Below, in pieces: positions 6,277 through 7,329 of a DNA stretch of 7,329 bases. The translations under genes were made by a program, and so were the position numbers. Every line of letters starts with the position of its first letter. Positions within the stretch are counted from its first letter, which is position 1. The stretch comes from Chitinophagaceae bacterium (lineage in GTDB: Bacteria > Bacteroidota > Bacteroidia > Chitinophagales > Chitinophagaceae). The stretch spans positions 1 through 7,329 of the forward strand of contig JAJAZO010000002.1 of NCBI GenBank assembly GCA_026785745.1. Direction: 5' to 3'. The notes under the pieces are model-generated. The model was not told the DNA's origin, searched no databases, and saw only the letters and a list, made by a program, of their open reading frames with translations.

Positions 6277-7329
6277 CTAAAACAAATCAAACTTCGTCTT
6301 GGGTCTTCTTTCATCTAACCATTTGAAATTGGGGAGCCGCATTTCCGAAGGACTTTTTTGCTTGATTGGCCAGATGGTGCCGGTAACACTGCTGCGGAAA
6401 ACAACTTTTTGCAATGCCTGTTCACTAAAATAAATATCCATAATGTCAGACTTGGATTCGTTGATGCCGGTGTAGGCACTGTCTTCATTCTGCAGATAGT
6501 AAATACATTCCGCCGAACCATTGGCCCTTACAGAATCTATATTCCCATTGCTGAAATAACCATCCATCCGGGTTGATTTTATCTGGTTATACACTTCCGG
6601 ATCCAGTTTATTGGCCAAAAAACTATTTTCAAATACTTTCATCCTTTCTGCTTTCTTGTTTTTGGTAAAAAGCAAAATTGTATCTCCCGTTATCTGTGTT
6701 TTTTCTTTGGCCCAGAGAACAGGTTCCTGGTATAGCCGGAAGGTGGAATCTTTAAACGAATAAAACATACTATCACAAACGGCCTGCAGGGAGTCAGAAA
6801 AAATGCGGACATGGCGATAGGCTTCGAAATAACGGTTGGTGCTGTCTTTATTTTTTACATTCAGCAATTTTGTTCCCTTTACGGTGTCTTTACGAACGGA
6901 ATCCTTCTTATAGGAAACAGAATCCTTCTGAATATACAAATCGGTAAGACGGGCAGAGAACAATGTATCTGCAGCAATGTAGATAGAATCGTTATCCTGT
7001 TTTACAATCATCAACGGTTTTCGGGTGGCCAGTATCCGGTCTCTTTTATTATCGCTGAATACTTCTCCGGCAATAATAGTGGTATGCTGAACCGAATCAA
7101 TAATAATTACATTTCCTTTTGCATGACTGATGCCGGTACTATCATCGGTAGCAATAGTATTAGCAGTAATAGTTAGTTTGCCATCTTTTATTACCGGTCT
7201 TCCACCAAACTCTGCCTTTCCGGTTTGCATATTATAAAAACCTTCGCTTGTTTCAACAGTTCTTCCGCTGCTGTCTTTGATAAGTGTGTAAGCGATAAAC
7301 CGGGCAGTTTGCGTTTCGGTGTCGTAAAG
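6277..7329 (-). CDS. OstA/LptA-like organic-solvent-tolerance family protein (5' end beyond window)
   Basis: 350 codons are visible and the frame is open to the right edge, so the true start is outside the window; the ATG at 7228-7230 is internal. The left end is a TAG stop at 6277-6279. The protein is built from strand-rich OstA/LptA-like repeats (OstA_2 type, PF13100). Around visible residues 1-125 is one unit (ARFIAYTLIKDSSGRT, GFYNMQTGKAEF, ITANTIATDDSTG, AKGNVIIIDS). A lysine/serine-rich linker follows at about 134-166. A second unit has FEAYRHVRIFSDSLQAVCDS (168-187) and LYQEPVLWAKEKTQITGDT (199-217). In LptA-type proteins such folds bind lipopolysaccharide and bridge the periplasm to the outer membrane. 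This protein's role in LPS transport is inferred from family alone. No terminator with a T-run is seen after it. Confidence 0.85.
   Translation of the reverse strand, partial: LYDTETQTARFIAYTLIKDSSGRTVETSEGFYNMQTGKAEFGGRPVIKDGKLTITANTIATDDSTGISHAKGNVIIIDSVQHTTIIAGEVFSDNKRDRILATRKPLMIVKQDNDSIYIAADTLFSARLTDLYIQKDSVSYKKDSVRKDTVKGTKLLNVKNKDSTNRYFEAYRHVRIFSDSLQAVCDSMFYSFKDSTFRLYQEPVLWAKEKTQITGDTILLFTKNKKAERMKVFENSFLANKLDPEVYNQIKSTRMDGYFSNGNIDSVRANGSAECIYYLQNEDSAYTGINESKSDIMDIYFSEQALQKVVFRSSVTGTIWPIKQKSPSEMRLPNFKWLDERRPKTKFDLF

Noticed and set aside
6811..7176. Plus-strand open frame of 121 codons opposite the OstA-like gene
   Set aside because: It is antisense to a supported coding frame and has no signal peptide, domain or start context.
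7228..7230. ATG as the start of the OstA-like protein
   Set aside because: The frame continues upstream for 33 more codons to the window edge, with sequence typical of the same family, so this methionine is internal.

Overview
The window looks like chromosomal DNA from a Bacteroidota bacterium, most likely Chitinophagaceae or a close relative. The evidence is a SusC/SusD pair, an OstA-like protein of the Bacteroidota type, a small barrel protein whose family I know only from Bacteroidota, AT-rich leaders without Shine-Dalgarno sequences, and a promoter that fits the Bacteroidota -33/-7 pattern. All five genes lie on the minus strand, so transcription runs from right to left. The genus is an inference. 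No rRNA, tRNA, CRISPR array, transposase or phage gene is visible.

In transcription order, the right edge (1-7329 numbering, 6277-7329) holds the C-terminal 350 residues of an OstA/LptA-like protein, with its start outside the window. A 183-bp intergenic stretch with short tandem and inverted repeats follows. Next comes a 165-residue outer-membrane beta-barrel protein (5596-6093), closed by a very clear intrinsic terminator (5536-5570). That terminator separates the envelope genes from the nutrient-uptake locus on the left.

The left half is an uptake locus. A DeoR/GlpR-type repressor (4654-5403) is followed after 80 bp by a full-length SusC-type TonB-dependent transporter (1367-4573). Twenty-one bp further on is a SusD-like lipoprotein (1-1345) that runs off the left edge. 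SusC and SusD should form the outer-membrane transporter and its substrate-binding lid. The regulator is of the class that normally senses a phosphorylated sugar in the cytoplasm. The expected logic is therefore derepression of susCD once an imported sugar is being metabolised. The substrate cannot be read from this window, because any enzymes downstream of susD lie beyond the left edge.

The most useful unannotated signal is the short gap between the regulator and susC. It carries a candidate promoter (-33 TTTG, 18-bp spacer, AAATTTTG), and a two-part inverted repeat lies directly over the -33 element, where a repressor operator would be expected. I see no wholly new system. The remaining observations are regulatory hypotheses and a small repeat element.
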